Positions 6,742 to 14,202 of a DNA stretch of 38,072 bases are shown here, piece after piece. A model generated the notes under the pieces. The model made no database searches. It was not told the origin of the DNA and saw nothing but the letters and a program-made list of their open reading frames with translations. Both the position numbers and the translations under genes were made by a program. The DNA is from Smithellaceae bacterium (lineage in GTDB: Bacteria; Desulfobacterota; Syntrophia; Syntrophales; Smithellaceae), in NCBI GenBank assembly GCA_028693285.1, contig JAQUVQ010000024.1, forward strand, positions 1-38,072. The letters are read 5' to 3'. Each line of letters begins with the position of its first letter. Position 1 is the stretch's first letter.

Positions 6742-8169
6742 ATGCTCACCATGGACAAGAGAGATTTCCCCTCCAACGTGTATGACGGAATGGCGCTGAT
6801 AGCCGATCCGATCCACTCCTATGCGTTTTTCACGGCGCCCCGGGAGTCCGACCCCGCGGAAAAAACGGAAAAGGACATCATCGACTCTCCCTGGATGCAG
6901 AGGCTTCGGCGCATTTACCAGCTGCAGAGCGCCCGCTGGGTTTATCCGGCGGCGGAGCACACCCGTTTTCAGCATTCTCTGGGCGCCATGCATGTCGCCG
7001 GAGAATTTGCCCGTCATCTTTACCCCAGCCTCAAGGAAGTGTGCCGGGATGTTCCGTCGATGCATTACGTCGAGGAACTGCTTCGTCTCGCGGGGCTGCT
7101 GCACGACGTGGGGCACGGACCCTTCGGCCATTTTTTTGACGAGCATTATCTTTCCGACTGGGACCTGACGCACGAGGATATGGGCCGGCAGATCATCGTG
7201 AAGAAGCTGGGGGCTCTCCTTTCAAAGATTTCCCGCAGCCCTTCCGGACCTTTCGCCCGAGGGGAAAAGCTTGATCCGCGGCAGGTGGCCTTTCTGATCA
7301 AAATGCCGGGCGAAGGCGAGGAGCCCCGGCAGCCGCGCTGGCTGGTCTGGCTGCGCCAGTTGTTTTCCGGCATCTATACGGTCGATAACCTGGACTATGT
7401 TCAGCGCGATGCGTACATGACCGGCTTTTCGCTCGACATGGTCGATGTGCCGCGCCTGCGCTACTACACGTTTTTCACCAAAGACGGCCTCGCGCTTCAT
7501 CAATCCGGCATCTCGGCGCTTCGGCGCTTTCTCAACGCCCGCCTGAATCTCTACAGCAACGTGTATTTTCACCGCACGACGCGCGCGCTGGATCTGCACC
7601 TGCAGGAAATTTTTTCCGAAACGCTGCGCCTGATGTATCCGGAAAATCCATCAAAGCATCTTGACGCATACCTGGGCTGCGACGAGTGGTCGCTGTTCAG
7701 CGAGGTGCGGGGCTGGCTTTCCGTCAAAGACGCGCGCCGCAAAAAACTGGCTCTGGAGTGGCGGAAGATTTTTGCAAGGCGGCTGAAGTGGAAGATGTCT
7801 TTTGCCGCCGAAATCTCCGTCGATTCGATGCAGCGGGGGACGGAGTTTGTCGGCGCCCAAAACTATGAGGCGAGAGTTCGGGAATGCCTGCCCGCCTCGC
7901 TTCAGCGCCTGCCGTTTCGCGTGGACGTTGCCACGCAGGACCCGCGTCCGCTCAATCCGATCGCCGAACCGGGCAAACGCATCAATATCTTCAATCCCGT
8001 CACGGGCAAAACGTCACCCGAACCGCTCAATGAAATCTACCGGTTCATTCCGGCCCGCGTCCGGCACTTCCGCGTGTTCGCGCTGAATCATGATCATGAC
8101 GAGGAGCTGGCCCGGGCGGCCGAATCGGCGCTGGGCAACATCGAACGCTCCATTCCGACGAATGTGTGA
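6742..8169 (+). CDS. HD-domain phosphohydrolase (dGTPase-like, COG1078 type)
   Basis: A 475-residue cytoplasmic protein of the HD superfamily. The N-terminal part carries HTRFQHSLGAMHVA (residues 73-86) and the metal-binding LLHDVGHGPFGHFFDE with His121-Asp122; the later NLDYVQRDAYMTG supplies the third ligand Asp, as in COG1078 proteins. Characterised relatives hydrolyse dNTPs or other phosphoesters; the substrate here is unknown. Two ATGs nine bases apart are possible starts (the second gives MDKRDF); neither has a clear ribosome-binding site, so the first is kept. It converges on ubiE, the two being separated by a heptamer array. Confidence 0.8.
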   Translation: MLTMDKRDFPSNVYDGMALIADPIHSYAFFTAPRESDPAEKTEKDIIDSPWMQRLRRIYQLQSARWVYPAAEHTRFQHSLGAMHVAGEFARHLYPSLKEVCRDVPSMHYVEELLRLAGLLHDVGHGPFGHFFDEHYLSDWDLTHEDMGRQIIVKKLGALLSKISRSPSGPFARGEKLDPRQVAFLIKMPGEGEEPRQPRWLVWLRQLFSGIYTVDNLDYVQRDAYMTGFSLDMVDVPRLRYYTFFTKDGLALHQSGISALRRFLNARLNLYSNVYFHRTTRALDLHLQEIFSETLRLMYPENPSKHLDAYLGCDEWSLFSEVRGWLSVKDARRKKLALEWRKIFARRLKWKMSFAAEISVDSMQRGTEFVGAQNYEARVRECLPASLQRLPFRVDVATQDPRPLNPIAEPGKRINIFNPVTGKTSPEPLNEIYRFIPARVRHFRVFALNHDHDEELARAAESALGNIERSIPTNV

Positions 8170-8174
8170 GAAAC

Positions 8175-8262
8175 AGGCGAGGGGCCAGGGGCGATAGGCC
8201 ATAGGCAACAAATCCTATAGCCCATAGCCCATAGCCTATAGCCTATTGCCTATTGCCCATTG
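8175..8262. repeat. Heptanucleotide array with orientation switch, 12 units
   Basis: Five purine-strand units (AGGCGAG, GGGCCAG, GGGCGAT, AGGCCAT, AGGCAAC), a 4-bp AAAT junction, then seven pyrimidine-strand units (CCTATAG, CCCATAG twice, CCTATAG, CCTATTG twice, CCCATTG). The halves are complementary in type, so the array can fold into a long imperfect hairpin between the convergent HD-domain and ubiE genes. The ubiE stop codon (CTA on plus at 8243-8245) lies inside the second half. Confidence 0.85.
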
Positions 8263-9007
8263 CCTTTCTTCCCACATGCAGCCAGGTGATGCCGAAGGTC
8301 AGGGAATATTTTTCCACATGGACCATGCCCGCTTCTTCGAGAATTTTTGCAAATTGTCCGGGAGACGGGAAATTCATGATGGAATCGGCCAGGTAGGTGT
8401 AGGCGGCGGGGTTTTTGGAAAAGATTTTTGCAAACGCGGGCAGCAGAAAATTCAGATAAACATAATAAATCCATTTGAAAAAACGGTTTTGGACAAAGGT
8501 CATCTCCAGAATCATGACCTGTCCGCCGGGGACGACGACGCGAAGCATTTCGGAAAGCGCGCGGGCGCGGTCGGGAATGTTGCGGATGCCGAAGGCGATG
8601 CCCGCGACGTCGAAGCGGTTGTCTTCAAAAGGCAGATGAAGGGCGTCGCCTTCCATGATTTGAATCCGTCCGGCAAGGTTTTTCTTCTGAACCTTATCTT
8701 TGGCCGCCGCCACCATCTCGTTGACAAAGTCAAGGCCGGTGACGGAAATATCCGGATGCATGTGGGCCGCCGCAATTGAAAGATCCCCCGTTCCGCAGGC
8801 GACGTCCAGATACCGCCGTGTTTGAAAGAACCGCATTTTTTTTGCGGCGAATTTGCGCCAGGCCACGTCGCGCCGAAGGCTCAGCAGACGGTTTAAAAAG
8901 TCGTATTTTCCGGTCACGGTGGAGAAAATCTCTTTGACGATGCGGATGCGCTGGGCGTCGGAGATTTCCTGAACGCGCGGATATTTTTCGGGGACGTTCG
9001 TATTCAT
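8243..9007 (-). CDS. ubiE: Demethylmenaquinone / demethoxyubiquinol C-methyltransferase
   Basis: A 254-residue SAM-dependent class I methyltransferase of the UbiE/MenG family, which methylates demethylmenaquinone in the last step of menaquinone synthesis. Visible signatures: F..V...YD.LN near the N terminus, SAM motif I LDVACGTGDLS (about residues 68-78), VTGLDFVNEM, EGDALHLPF, and the family motif FGIRNIPDRARALSEM. The start chosen (MNTNVPEKYP) has AGGA ten bases upstream; an upstream in-frame ATG at 9070 gives an unrelated 21-residue extension. The last residues AMGNRQ and the TAG come from the heptamer repeat. It stands alone, not in a men operon. Confidence 0.9.
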   Translation of the reverse strand: MNTNVPEKYPRVQEISDAQRIRIVKEIFSTVTGKYDFLNRLLSLRRDVAWRKFAAKKMRFFQTRRYLDVACGTGDLSIAAAHMHPDISVTGLDFVNEMVAAAKDKVQKKNLAGRIQIMEGDALHLPFEDNRFDVAGIAFGIRNIPDRARALSEMLRVVVPGGQVMILEMTFVQNRFFKWIYYVYLNFLLPAFAKIFSKNPAAYTYLADSIMNFPSPGQFAKILEEAGMVHVEKYSLTFGITWLHVGRKAMGNRQ

Positions 9008-9083
9008 AAAACAGGTTCCTGTCGTTTTTCCTGCCGCGGATTTAGCAGTCCGGGCGGGGAAATGCAACAAGAAAGCAACGAGT

Positions 9084-9119
9084 AAAAAAACCGCCGCCCG
9101 TCAGGTGAAGGGCGGCGGT
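9084..9119 (-). terminator. Rho-independent terminator of the Hsp20 cluster
   Basis: On minus, stem ACCGCCGCCC / GGGCGGCGGT around a 10-nt loop, followed by seven T residues, about 30 bp after the stop of the last Hsp20 gene. It separates the cluster from ubiE. Confidence 0.88.
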
Positions 9120-9150
9120 AATCCATGTTGTCTTGAACTTCAGCCTTCTT

Positions 9151-9648
9151 CTACCCCGCTTTGATGGGAACCTTGGTCCCTTTGGCTTTAGCCGACTGGA
9201 TTTTCGGAATGCAAATGTTCAGGACGCCGTTTTTAAAGCCGGCGGACGCCTTGTTCGCGTCGGTTTCCCCGGCCAGAGGGATCACGCGGTTGAAAGAGCC
9301 GTAAGAGCGCTCCATGTAGTAATAATTTTTCCCCTTGTCTTCCTTTTCTTCCTTCTTTTCGCCTTTGATTGTTACTGAATCGCCGGTGATCGTTACTTCA
9401 ATATCTTTTTCCTCCACGCCGGGAAGCTCCGCGCGGATCACAAAATCCTTGTCGCTTTCCTTGACGTCCACCGACGGGATGAACGCTCCGAATCCTCCGG
9501 CGGAAAGCGCGCGCGGCGCGGCTTCAAATCCGGCAAGGAAATCATCAAACAAACTATTCATTTGGCGCTGCAAAGAATAGAAGGGATGATCGTCATCTCT
9601 TGCCGCAGGCCTTGCAATGGTGGGCAGCAGATTTTTTATTCTCATCAT
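9151..9648 (-). CDS. Small heat-shock protein Hsp20 (third of the cluster)
   Basis: About 165 residues with an alpha-crystallin domain: PSVDVKESDKDFVIRAELPGV and the later GDSVTIKGEKK, GSFNRVIPL and FKNGVLNICIPK, ending in basic KVPIKAG with the V-P-I tail motif used for oligomer contacts. It is an ATP-independent holdase in the cytoplasm. AGGAGG precedes three consecutive ATGs; the middle one has the best spacing and is used. A longer frame to 9717 begins MVSLSNHDSA, which is a translated dispersed repeat rather than protein. It is separated from the other two Hsp20 genes by repeats and is the most divergent of the three. Confidence 0.88.
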   Translation of the reverse strand: MMRIKNLLPTIARPAARDDDHPFYSLQRQMNSLFDDFLAGFEAAPRALSAGGFGAFIPSVDVKESDKDFVIRAELPGVEEKDIEVTITGDSVTIKGEKKEEKEDKGKNYYYMERSYGSFNRVIPLAGETDANKASAGFKNGVLNICIPKIQSAKAKGTKVPIKAG

Positions 9649-9693
9649 CATATCCTCCTTTCTTTTGGATCTAAAGGGTCGGCGTCGGGCACT

Positions 9694-9736
9694 GTCATGG
9701 TTCGACAAGCTCACCACTCGACAGGCTCATCATGAC
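9694..9736. repeat. Paired TTCGACAnGCTCA motifs inside GTCATG/CATGAC arms
   Basis: GTCATG...CATGAC outer inverted arms enclose two near-direct copies, TTCGACAAGCTCACCA and CTCGACAGGCTCATCA. The element lies just upstream of the third Hsp20 gene and explains the false N-terminal extension MVSLSNH of that frame. Confidence 0.65.
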
Positions 9737-9787
9737 ACGCTGTATTGTTACCCTAATCAAATCGAAAGGTATGAGCCATGAGCTTTT

Positions 9788-9892
9788 CCCTTATTACCCA
9801 TTACCTCTGACCTATGGCCCCTCGCCTCTCTTTTCACTCATCACTTTCCGCTTTTCACTTCTTGCCTATCGCCCATGGCCTCTCGCCTGTTT
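9788..9892. repeat. Heptanucleotide array, 15 units in perfect register
   Basis: The longest array of the window: CCCTTAT, TACCCAT, TACCTCT, GACCTAT, GGCCCCT, CGCCTCT, CTTTTCA, CTCATCA, CTTTCCG, CTTTTCA, CTTCTTG, CCTATCG, CCCATGG, CCTCTCG, CCTGTTT. No unit is identical to its neighbour, yet the 7-bp phase is never lost and nearly all bases are pyrimidines at the first three positions. It mixes the CCYATNG and ACTCATC subtypes, showing they are one family. It lies between the second and third Hsp20 genes. Confidence 0.88.
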
Positions 9893-9909
9893 GTTTACCA
9901 TCCACTACG

Positions 9910-10302
9910 TTATGCCGCCTTGATCGCAATCTTTTTCGGTTTCACTTCTTCCGCTTTCGGCAGCTCCAGTCTCAGAACGCCGTTCTTGACGGTGGCGACG
10001 ATTTTATCCCGGTCGATCCGGTCCGACAGGGTGAACACCCTTTCATAGTCGCCGATTTCATACTCGGAGTACATCATCGCCGCGTCCTTGACATGTCCGT
10101 TTTCAACGCGCCCAGTGATGGTTAGAACATTTTTCTCGAGTTCAATGTCCACCGTATTTTCATCGACGCCCGGCATGTCGGCCAGCAAAAAGAGGGAATC
10201 TTTATTTTCATAAATATCGACGCGCGGCACGAACGTTTTGACGTTGCGAATGCGTTCCGTTGCGGATACGTTTTCTGTTTTCTGAATATCTTTTTCTAAC
10301 AT
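9910..10302 (-). CDS. Small heat-shock protein Hsp20 (second of the cluster)
   Basis: 130 residues, nearly only the alpha-crystallin domain: FVPRVDIYENKDSLFLLADMPGVDE (about residues 24-48), VLTITGRVE, YERVFTLSDRIDRDKIVATVKNGVLRLELPK and a basic tail KKIAIKAA. A cytoplasmic ATP-independent holdase. GGAGG lies nine bases before the ATG. It follows the first Hsp20 gene by 20 bp and is very likely co-transcribed with it. Confidence 0.9.
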   Translation of the reverse strand: MLEKDIQKTENVSATERIRNVKTFVPRVDIYENKDSLFLLADMPGVDENTVDIELEKNVLTITGRVENGHVKDAAMMYSEYEIGDYERVFTLSDRIDRDKIVATVKNGVLRLELPKAEEVKPKKIAIKAA

Positions 10303-10322
10303 GGACTTAGACCTCCTTTCCG

Positions 10323-10760
10323 CTATTGAATCTTGATTTTCTTGGGTAAATCTTCTTTTACTCTGGGAAGCACAATAACCAGAATTCCTTTTTCGTAACG
10401 GGCCTCGACCTCCTGCGCGTTGATCTGAAAGGGCAGTTGAATATTGCGCTTGAAGTTTCCGATGCCTCTTTCCTGACGCAGATAGATTTCGCCTTCGGCC
10501 AGCGTTTCCCGAAGCGCCTCGCCGGAAATGGTTACCGTGTCTCCGGATACGGAAATGTCCAGCTTTTCAGGATCAATTCCGGGAAGCTCCGCTGTAATCA
10601 CTGCCGAACCGCCTTTTTCCCAGATGTTGACCGCGGGATATTCCTGAGGCGACTTTTGTCCCATGTTGGAAAAAAGCCGGTTCATTTCCCGCTGCAGGTT
10701 CAACATTTCCGGCATCGTGTCGGACAATCTTCGAAATCTCCATATACCAGGGGTGAACAT
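10323..10760 (-). CDS. Small heat-shock protein Hsp20 (first of the cluster)
   Basis: 145 residues. The N-terminal arm (PEMLNLQREMNRLFSNM) is followed by the alpha-crystallin domain YPAVNIWEKGGSAVITAELPGID, DTVTISGEAL, ERGIGNFKRNIQLPF and YEKGILVIVLPR, with a C-terminal KKIKIQ tail containing the I-x-I/V-like contact motif. The start MFTPGIWRF has AAAGGAGG about seven bases upstream; frames extending further upstream have no ribosome-binding site. It is the first gene behind the minus-strand promoter at 10833-10860. Confidence 0.9.
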   Translation of the reverse strand: MFTPGIWRFRRLSDTMPEMLNLQREMNRLFSNMGQKSPQEYPAVNIWEKGGSAVITAELPGIDPEKLDISVSGDTVTISGEALRETLAEGEIYLRQERGIGNFKRNIQLPFQINAQEVEARYEKGILVIVLPRVKEDLPKKIKIQ

Positions 10761-10832
10761 AAACTTTCCTCCTTTCCTTGACTTGTTTTTGTAAGCATTT
10801 GCTCTCATTGCCTATTTTGCTCTCTTGCTCAA

Positions 10833-10860
10833 AATATAGGGATGAAAATTTTGTTGTCAA
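10833..10860 (-). promoter_or_regulatory. Promoter of the Hsp20 cluster
   Basis: On minus, TTGACA, 16 bp, TATATT. The -35 is preceded by CCC and the -10 by TCCC, giving CCCTTGACA...CCCTATATT, which also fits a sigma-32-like pattern (CTTGAAA...CCCCATnT). The start of the first Hsp20 gene lies about 70 bp downstream. Confidence 0.65.
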
Positions 10861-10886
10861 GGGGGGCTTTGCCGGACCTTCCGCCC

Positions 10887-10915
10887 TTGACACGTCATGA
10901 GCCCGTTCTTATATT
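10887..10915 (+). promoter_or_regulatory. Promoter of gmhA-grpE-dnaK
   Basis: TTGACA, 17 bp, TATATT, about 50 bp before the gmhA start. It diverges from the Hsp20 promoter and carries the same CCCTTGACA context, hinting that both sides answer to the same sigma factor. No CIRCE (HrcA) element was found. Confidence 0.7.
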
Positions 10916-10964
10916 AAGGCCGCTTTAAGCAGGTGTTTTTAAAAGGAACTGGGGAAAAATTGCC

Positions 10965-11552
10965 GTGAAAGATCATGTGGTCAAATTATTTCGGGAAAGC
11001 TGCAGGGTCAAAGAGGCGTTTCTAAACGACAATCTGGTGAATCTGGTCAATGTTATCGAGGTTCTGACCACGGCTTTGAAGGCGGGCAATAAAATCCTCA
11101 TTTTCGGCAACGGAGGCTCAGCCGCGGACGCTCAGCATATTGCCGCGGAATTCGTCAACCGCTTTATCATCGAGAGGCCGCCGCTGCCGGCAATTGCTTT
11201 GACGACGGACACGTCCATCATCACCAGCATCGGCAACGATTACGATTTTTCGGAAATTTTTGCCAAACAGATCCGGGCGCTGGGACAGGCGGGCGATGTG
11301 GCCTGGGGAATCAGCACCAGCGGCAATTCGCCAAACGTTCTCAAGGGACTGGAGGCCGCCAAAAAGATGGAGATGATTACGTTTGCGCTCACGGGAAAAG
11401 ACGGCGGGCCGATTGCAAAAATGGCGGATTTTTCGCTGAACGTCTCCTCCGGCAGCACGGCGCGAATCCAGGAAACGCACATCACCGTCGGCCACGCGAT
11501 TTGCGAACTGGTGGACATCAAATTATTCCAGAAGCCGGATCTCAAATCATAA
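10965..11552 (+). CDS. gmhA: D-sedoheptulose-7-phosphate isomerase
   Basis: A 195-residue SIS-domain protein. GmhA converts sedoheptulose 7-phosphate to D-glycero-D-manno-heptose 7-phosphate, the first step to ADP-heptose for lipopolysaccharide core. Signatures: FGNGGSAADAQHIAAEFVNRF (about residues 46-66), TTDTSIITSIGNDY, ISTSGNSPNVL, and QETHITVGHAICELVD near the C terminus with the catalytic His. The start is GTG; an AGGAACTGGGG stretch lies 10-20 bases upstream. It leads the grpE-dnaK operon (15-bp gap), an unusual partner for chaperone genes. Confidence 0.92.
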   Translation: MKDHVVKLFRESCRVKEAFLNDNLVNLVNVIEVLTTALKAGNKILIFGNGGSAADAQHIAAEFVNRFIIERPPLPAIALTTDTSIITSIGNDYDFSEIFAKQIRALGQAGDVAWGISTSGNSPNVLKGLEAAKKMEMITFALTGKDGGPIAKMADFSLNVSSGSTARIQETHITVGHAICELVDIKLFQKPDLKS

Positions 11553-11567
11553 GTTTCAGGAGCGGAA

Positions 11568-12173
11568 GTGAAGACAAAAAAAGAAACTGTTGAGAAAAAA
11601 ATAAAAATCGAAACCGGCGAAAAGGTTCAGGCGGAAGAACAGGAAACCCCGTTTTGTCCGGATGATGTAAGCGCGCTGAAGAATGAGCTTTCCGCGAGGG
11701 AAAAAGAGTCCAAAGAAAATTACGACCGCTACCTGCGGGCCGCGGCCGATCTGGACAACTACCGGAAGCGGGCGGCAAGGGAGCGCGCCGACATCGTCAA
11801 ATACGGCAAGGAGGATTTGATCAGGGACATCCTGCCGTTTCTGGACAGCCTGGACCGCGCGCTGGAGCACAAGGACACGGACGACGCGCAGGCGTTCCGC
11901 GACGGCGTGGCGCTGATTCAGGAACAGCTTCTGTGCTGCCTGAAAAAGCACGGCGTGGAGAGAATTGAAAGTGTAGGGGTGAATTTCGACCCCAATATCC
12001 ATGAAGCGCTGATGCAGATGGAAAGCCCGGATCATGAAGACAATCAGGTGGTCAGTGAGATGGAAAAAGGCTATCTGCTCAACGGCAGGCTGATCCGGCC
12101 GTCGAGGGTCTGCGTGTGCAAAAATACCGGCAAAAGCGACGGGTGGAAAAACCAAGAGGCCAATGGAGAATAA
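11568..12173 (+). CDS. grpE: Nucleotide exchange factor GrpE
   Basis: 201 residues. An acidic/basic low-complexity N terminus, a long helical coiled-coil region (about 40-100, with [23 protein letters not shown]), and the compact beta domain carrying [15 protein letters not shown] and [16 protein letters not shown]. GrpE opens the DnaK nucleotide pocket to release ADP and also acts as a thermosensor. Start is GTG, six bases after AGGAG. Its stop is 11 bp before the dnaK start and the dnaK ribosome-binding site overlaps the grpE stop region, so the pair is coupled. Confidence 0.93.
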   Translation: MKTKKETVEKKIKIETGEKVQAEEQETPFCPDDVSALKNELSAREKESKENYDRYLRAAADLDNYRKRAARERADIVKYGKEDLIRDILPFLDSLDRALEHKDTDDAQAFRDGVALIQEQLLCCLKKHGVERIESVGVNFDPNIHEALMQMESPDHEDNQVVSEMEKGYLLNGRLIRPSRVCVCKNTGKSDGWKNQEANGE

Positions 12174-12184
12174 GGAGGAATAAC

Positions 12185-14107
12185 ATGGGAAAGATTATCG
12201 GAATTGATTTAGGAACAACCAACTCGTGCGTGGCGATTATGGAAGGGGGCGACCCGGTCGTGATTGCCAATCAGGAAGGCAACCGCACTACGCCGTCCGT
12301 CATTGCCATCACGGAAAGCGGCGAACGCCTGGTGGGCCAGGTGGCCAGAAGGCAGGCGATCACCAACTCGGAAAACACCGTTTATGCCGTGAAAAGAATG
12401 ATCGGCAGAAAATATAACTCCAAAGAGATTCAGTACGACGTGAAAATATCCGCCTACAAGATCACGGAAGCGGCCAACGGCGACGCGCAGGTCACCGTGC
12501 GGGGCAAGAATTACTCCCCGGCGGAAATTTCCGCGATGATTCTCACCAAAATGAAGCAGACGGCGGAAGATTACCTGGGCGAGAAAGTCAACGATGCCGT
12601 CATCACGGTTCCGGCTTACTTTAACGATTCGCAGCGCCAGGCGACCAAGGACGCGGGCAAGATCGCCGGTCTGAACGTTTTGCGCATCATCAACGAGCCG
12701 ACGGCCGCGGCGCTGGCCTACGGCCTGGACAAAAAGAAGGATGAAAAAATCGCCGTGTTTGACCTGGGCGGCGGAACCTTTGATATTTCCATTCTGGAGC
12801 TGGGCGACGGCGTGTTTGAAGTCAAATCGACCAACGGCGATACGCATCTGGGCGGAGAGGATTTCGACCAGCGCGTCATGGATTATCTGGTCGCGGAGTT
12901 CAAGAAGGACCAGGGCATCGATCTCAGGACCGACAAGATGGCGCTGCAGCGGCTGAAAGAAGCGGCGGAAAAGGCCAAGATGGAACTCTCCACCACGATG
13001 GAGACGGACATCAACCTGCCGTTTATCACGGCGGACGCGTCGGGTCCCAAGCACATGAACATCAAATTGACGCGGGCCAAGCTCGAATCGCTGGTGGAGG
13101 ACCTGATCGACAAGGTCACCGGGCCCTGCCAGACCGCGCTCAAAGACGCGGGTCTTTCCCCCAGGGACGTCAACGAGGTGATTCTGGTCGGCGGCATGAC
13201 CCGCATGCCGCGCGTTCAGCAGAAGGTGAAGGAGATTTTCGGCAAGGAGCCTCACAAGGGCGTCAATCCCGACGAAGTCGTGGCGGTTGGCGCGGCCATT
13301 CAGGGCGGTGTTTTGGCGGGCGACGTCAAAGACGTTCTGCTTTTGGATGTGACCCCGCTTTCACTGGGCATTGAAACGCTGGGCGGCGTGATGACGCGGC
13401 TGATTGAAAAGAACACGACCATTCCCAGCAAGAAAAGCCAGATCTTTTCGACGGCGGCGGACAACCAGCCTGCGGTCAGCATTCACGTGCTGCAGGGCGA
13501 ACGCCAGATGGCCGGGGACAACCGGACGCTGGGGCGCTTTGAGCTGGTGGGCATTCCGCCCGCGCCGCGCGGCGTGCCGCAGATTGAAGTGACCTTCGAC
13601 ATTGACGCCAACGGCATCGTTCATGTCGGCGCCAAGGACCTCGGCACCGGCAAGGAGCAGAGCATCAAAATCACCGCGTCCAGCGGACTGTCCGAAGCGG
13701 AAATTGAAAAGCTGGTCAAAGACGCGGAGATGCACGCGGAAGACGACAAGCGCCGCAAGGAGCTGATCGAGGCCCGAAACCAGGCCGATACGATGGTCTA
13801 TTCCGTGGAAAAGAACATCAAGGAGTTCGGCGACAAAGTGGATGCGTCGGAGAAATCCAGGATTGAAGACGCCATCGCCAAAGTGAAGAAGGCCATTGAA
13901 GGCGACGATCTCGACGCGATCAAGAAGACGCAGGACGAACTGATGAACGTGTCGCACAAACTGGCGGAAGCCATGTACGCCAAGACCGCGGGCGGCGCCG
14001 GCGGACCGGGCGCGGCGGGCGGTGCGGGAGCCGCGGGCGCTGATGCGTCTGCCGGCAAGAAGGACGACGATGTCGTGGACGCGGATTTTGAAGAAGTGAA
14101 AAAATAA
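12185..14107 (+). CDS. dnaK: Molecular chaperone DnaK (Hsp70)
   Basis: 640 residues, normal length. N-terminal ATPase domain with [13 protein letters not shown] (residues 4-16), [27 protein letters not shown] and [11 protein letters not shown]; substrate-binding domain with [14 protein letters not shown]; a helical lid; and a disordered Gly/Ala tail ending [14 protein letters not shown]. Works with GrpE and a DnaJ in protein folding and in heat-shock control. AAGGAGG precedes the ATG; a frame reaching back to 12116 only overlaps grpE. No dnaJ or hrcA follows; the operon ends at a strong terminator. Confidence 0.97.
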   Translation: MGKIIGIDLGTTNSCVAIMEGGDPVVIANQEGNRTTPSVIAITESGERLVGQVARRQAITNSENTVYAVKRMIGRKYNSKEIQYDVKISAYKITEAANGDAQVTVRGKNYSPAEISAMILTKMKQTAEDYLGEKVNDAVITVPAYFNDSQRQATKDAGKIAGLNVLRIINEPTAAALAYGLDKKKDEKIAVFDLGGGTFDISILELGDGVFEVKSTNGDTHLGGEDFDQRVMDYLVAEFKKDQGIDLRTDKMALQRLKEAAEKAKMELSTTMETDINLPFITADASGPKHMNIKLTRAKLESLVEDLIDKVTGPCQTALKDAGLSPRDVNEVILVGGMTRMPRVQQKVKEIFGKEPHKGVNPDEVVAVGAAIQGGVLAGDVKDVLLLDVTPLSLGIETLGGVMTRLIEKNTTIPSKKSQIFSTAADNQPAVSIHVLQGERQMAGDNRTLGRFELVGIPPAPRGVPQIEVTFDIDANGIVHVGAKDLGTGKEQSIKITASSGLSEAEIEKLVKDAEMHAEDDKRRKELIEARNQADTMVYSVEKNIKEFGDKVDASEKSRIEDAIAKVKKAIEGDDLDAIKKTQDELMNVSHKLAEAMYAKTAGGAGGPGAAGGAGAAGADASAGKKDDDVVDADFEEVKK

Positions 14108-14122
14108 ATCGTGAGAAAACGG

Positions 14123-14159
14123 GCCCGAAGCCGCGTGACGCGGCTTCGGGCTTTTTTTT
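14123..14159 (+). terminator. Rho-independent terminator of gmhA-grpE-dnaK
   Basis: Perfect 13-bp stem GCCCGAAGCCGCG / CGCGGCTTCGGGC with a TGA loop, followed by eight T residues, 15 bp after the dnaK stop. Confidence 0.95.
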
Positions 14160-14202
14160 GCCGCAAAAATATTGTAGCATCCCCGTAGAAGGGGAAATCG
14201 TC

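Noticed and set aside
9649-9717. N-terminal extension MVSLSNHDSA of the third Hsp20
   Set aside because: It is a translation of the TTCGACAnGCTCA dispersed repeat; the AGGAGG at 9652-9658 marks the real start.
9788-9892. CRISPR array
   Set aside because: The period is 7 bp with no constant repeat/spacer alternation and no cas genes.
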